Origin: Delphinus delphis
Lineage: Eukaryota; Chordata; Mammalia; Artiodactyla; Delphinidae
Assembly: GCF_949987515.2 (NCBI RefSeq)
Contig: NW_027192658.1
Span: 2,232,001 to 2,296,000, forward strand
Direction: 5' to 3'
DNA: 64,000 nt
The position numbers and the translations under genes are program-made. Under the pieces are notes generated by a model. The model worked only from the letters and a program-made list of their open reading frames with translations. It was not told the DNA's origin and ran no database searches. Shown here piece by piece: positions 61,773 through 64,000 of the stretch (position 1 is the stretch's first letter; the number at the start of each line of letters is the position of its first letter).

Positions 61773-63346
61773 CACTTATGGTCCTATAGCTTAGGGAATT
61801 TAAAATCAAAAAGACACAGCCACCCCAAAGTTTGGAACGGCTCTGTTTACAAGAACCTCGTTTACAGTACAAGTTCAACATCGCAGAAAGTGAAAAATGG
61901 ATAAAAAAGTTGTGGTATTTACTTACAAAGCAATATCACTCAGCAATGAAATCTGTGTCATCAGGCCCTTAGCAGCACAATGAGTGGACTCAGGTATGAT
62001 GATTCTAACTGAAATAAGTCACACAGAAAAAGAAACATAAGATATCTGTAATACACGGAATGTAAACTTGGCTACACAGGAACTGAATTACAGAACAGAA
62101 CAGGGTCTCAAATTTAGAAAACCAACTTATGCTTGCTTAAGGGGAAAGGTGAGTTGGGGTGCTGCATAAAACCAGAGATTGAAATGAGCACAGATAAAGT
62201 TCCTTAAGCCAAATATGGAATAGACAAGAGCTACTCCTTGCTCAACGAAATGGACTCAACACCGCATATTAAAAGCCTAAGAATGTACCTGACTAGTAAG
62301 TATCTTAAAACCTATGGATTGGTATGTCTCCGAAAGAGAATCAAGCATGTGTAAGGGGCATAAACGCAGCAGTGATAGGATTGGAGAGGTTCGGTGAGCA
62401 AATGAAGACCCTTTGAAGTCATATTGCATGGTACCCATTACACGGGTCTCAACTCTCCAGGTTTAAGGTATTCTTCCTTCAGCTAAAACATGCATGTGGA
62501 ACCTAGAGTATGATCAACCATGTGATCGGAAGACGTGTTCAAATATGTCTCAGTTTTCGTACCCTGGTACTCGGGTGCAACATTCCAGACGCTTTACTAA
62601 CATTCTCCCCACTTGGAGAGTCAGTGCCTTTAACCTCCTGTTTGGCACAGTTTGCAATTTCTGCGGAAGATGAACAGGAATAGCGAGAACAAATGAGAGG
62701 CTAGCTGGAGGTGTCTGGACGGGCAAATTTAACTCTCATTTCCCACCAGGAAGAGGAAATAACCAAAGGCTCAGCGTGCCATACCGGAACCAGATTAGGG
62801 CCTGAAGCCATCCTGCGGTGTTGCGGCCAGCTCAAAAGAAAGCGAGTTGAAGAAAGGAGCTCAGGGGCACTGTAATTCACAAACCTGCAGAGTTATAAAT
62901 GACAGCTATCGTCCAAAAATATACTGAAGTAAGGCTGCCAAGAGGACTTGAAAGCGGAGCAGAATTGCAGGAAACCGATTTCAGGAGGTAGACTGGAATT
63001 TCATTGAAAGTATAGGAAAAGAGGCAGAACGTCCACAATGATGCACTTGGCCAAAAAGGGCGTATGCGTTTTTTCCTGAATATATTCAGGAAAAAAGGCA
63101 TACGCCCTTTTTGGCCAACCAAGCAAGCTTGCAAAGGAAATCTGCACTACAATGAAGTCTCACTTCCCCCCGGTCAAAAGGGCCATCTGAAAAAAGTGTA
63201 AAATCCAGAAAGGCAACAGGCCATGGAGAACTGGGAGCCTTGATATGCTGATGGGTGGGATGTAAATTGCCAACAGCCACTCCGGAGAAGTGTATGGTGT
63301 TTCCTGAAACATCTAAAAAACAAAGCAACAGAGCCTAGGGCACTTC
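61773..63346 (+). repeat. Cetacean-satellite monomer, short type (1,574 bp), unit 10
   Basis: Deletion junction at 62,370. Small deletions make it 5 bp shorter than its neighbours (AAACATAAGATATC near 62,033 and GTGTAAGGGGC near 62,349). Palindrome at 63,047-63,118 with one mismatch (AAAAAAGGCA in the right arm). Confidence 0.95.
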
Positions 63347-64000
63347 TACTTATGGTCCTATAGCTTAGGGAAATTAAAATCAAAAAGACACAGCCACCCC
63401 AAAGTTTGGGACGCCTCCTTTTACAAGAACCTCGTTTACCGTACAAGTTCAATATCACAGAAAGTGAAAAATGGATAAAGAACTTGTGGTACTTACGTAC
63501 AATGCAGTATCACTCAGCAATGAAATCTATGTCATCAGGCCCGTAGCAGCATAATGAGTGGATTCAGGTACGATGATTCTAACTGAAATAAGTCACACAG
63601 AAAAAGAAACATCATAAGATATCACTAATACACGGAATGTAAACTTGGCTACACAGGAACTGCATTCCAAAACAGAACAGGGTCTCAAATTTAGAAAACC
63701 AACTTATGCTTGCTTAAGGGGAAAGGTGAGTTGGGGTGCTGCATAAAACCAGAGATTGAAATGAGCACAGATAAAGTTCCTTAAGCCAAATATGGAATAG
63801 ACAAGAGCTACTCCTTGCTCAACGAAATGGACTCAAAACCCCATATTAAACGCCTAAGAATGTACCTGACTAGTAAGTATCTTAAAACCTATGGATTGCT
63901 ATGTCTCCAAAAGAGAATCAAGCGTGTGTACAGGGGCATAAACGCAGCAGTGATAGGATTGGAGAGGTTCGGTGAGCAAATGAAGACCCTTTGAAGTCAT
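63347..64000 (+). repeat. Cetacean-satellite monomer, short type, cut by window edge (unit 11)
   Basis: First 654 bp only, with its deletion junction at 63,948. The array continues beyond the window. Confidence 0.95.

Noticed and set aside
48667..63134. Minus-strand frames of 84-85 codons repeated once per satellite monomer
   Set aside because: Two overlapping frames are open over the same bases, much of the product is encoded by the palindrome, and conservation is explained by array homogenisation.
1..64000. CRISPR array, bacterial operons or phage
   Set aside because: The regular repeats are telomere-like or satellite DNA, and the mobile elements (L1, CHR SINE, ERV) are mammalian.
47560..64000. 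CENP-B box in the satellite
   Set aside because: Reading one monomer on both strands I found no match to the TTCGNNNNANNCGGG pattern. The search was by eye and not exhaustive.

Overview
The window looks like a chromosome end of a toothed whale, most likely a delphinid. I see no protein-coding host gene in 64 kb. The clues are: (i) a CCCTAA-rich array on the + strand at the left end, the strand expected at a left chromosome end; (ii) ten-plus head-to-tail units of about 1,579 bp whose length and L1-like content fit the common cetacean satellite, which is about 1.58 kb in delphinids and about 1.75 kb in other cetaceans; (iii) a full-length CHR-type tRNA-derived SINE; (iv) cetartiodactyl-type L1 elements. 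Species and chromosome cannot be fixed from sequence alone.

Layout from left to right. 1-17.4 kb: a tandem array of 168-bp units, each about 28 degenerate telomere hexamers. It carries two recent higher-order duplications, one of period 2,346 bp and one of 4,179 bp. 17.4-18.68 kb: the same material decayed. 18.68-23.35 kb: two full monomers and one damaged monomer of the long (about 1.745 kb) satellite. 23.35-24.24 kb: a second, strongly decayed telomere-like block. 24.3 kb: a CHR SINE with a 14-bp target-site duplication. 25.0-31.2 kb: a diverged tandem array of about 1.2-kb L1-derived units, related to the satellite but lacking its palindrome, and interrupted by a 5'-truncated L1 with a 14-bp duplication. 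31.6-37.5 kb: a nearly complete, dead L1. 37.5-38.8 kb: a second L1 3' piece. 38.8-43.2 kb: unassigned GC-rich DNA, a broken gammaretrovirus-like ERV remnant, an L1 scrap and an LTR-like scrap. 43.2-47.56 kb: long-type satellite again. 47.56-64.0 kb: a homogeneous array of short (about 1.58 kb) satellite monomers running off the right edge.

The most interesting content is structural. Both satellite length classes lie side by side, and the difference is one deletion of about 167 bp. Each satellite monomer carries a spacer-free 72-bp palindrome, perfect in five units of the short array. The monomer is built on an L1 3' end. The satellite is sandwiched between two telomere-like blocks. The very long open reading frames over the first 18 kb follow from a repeat length divisible by three and from the stop-free translation of CCCTAA in most frames, so they are not genes.
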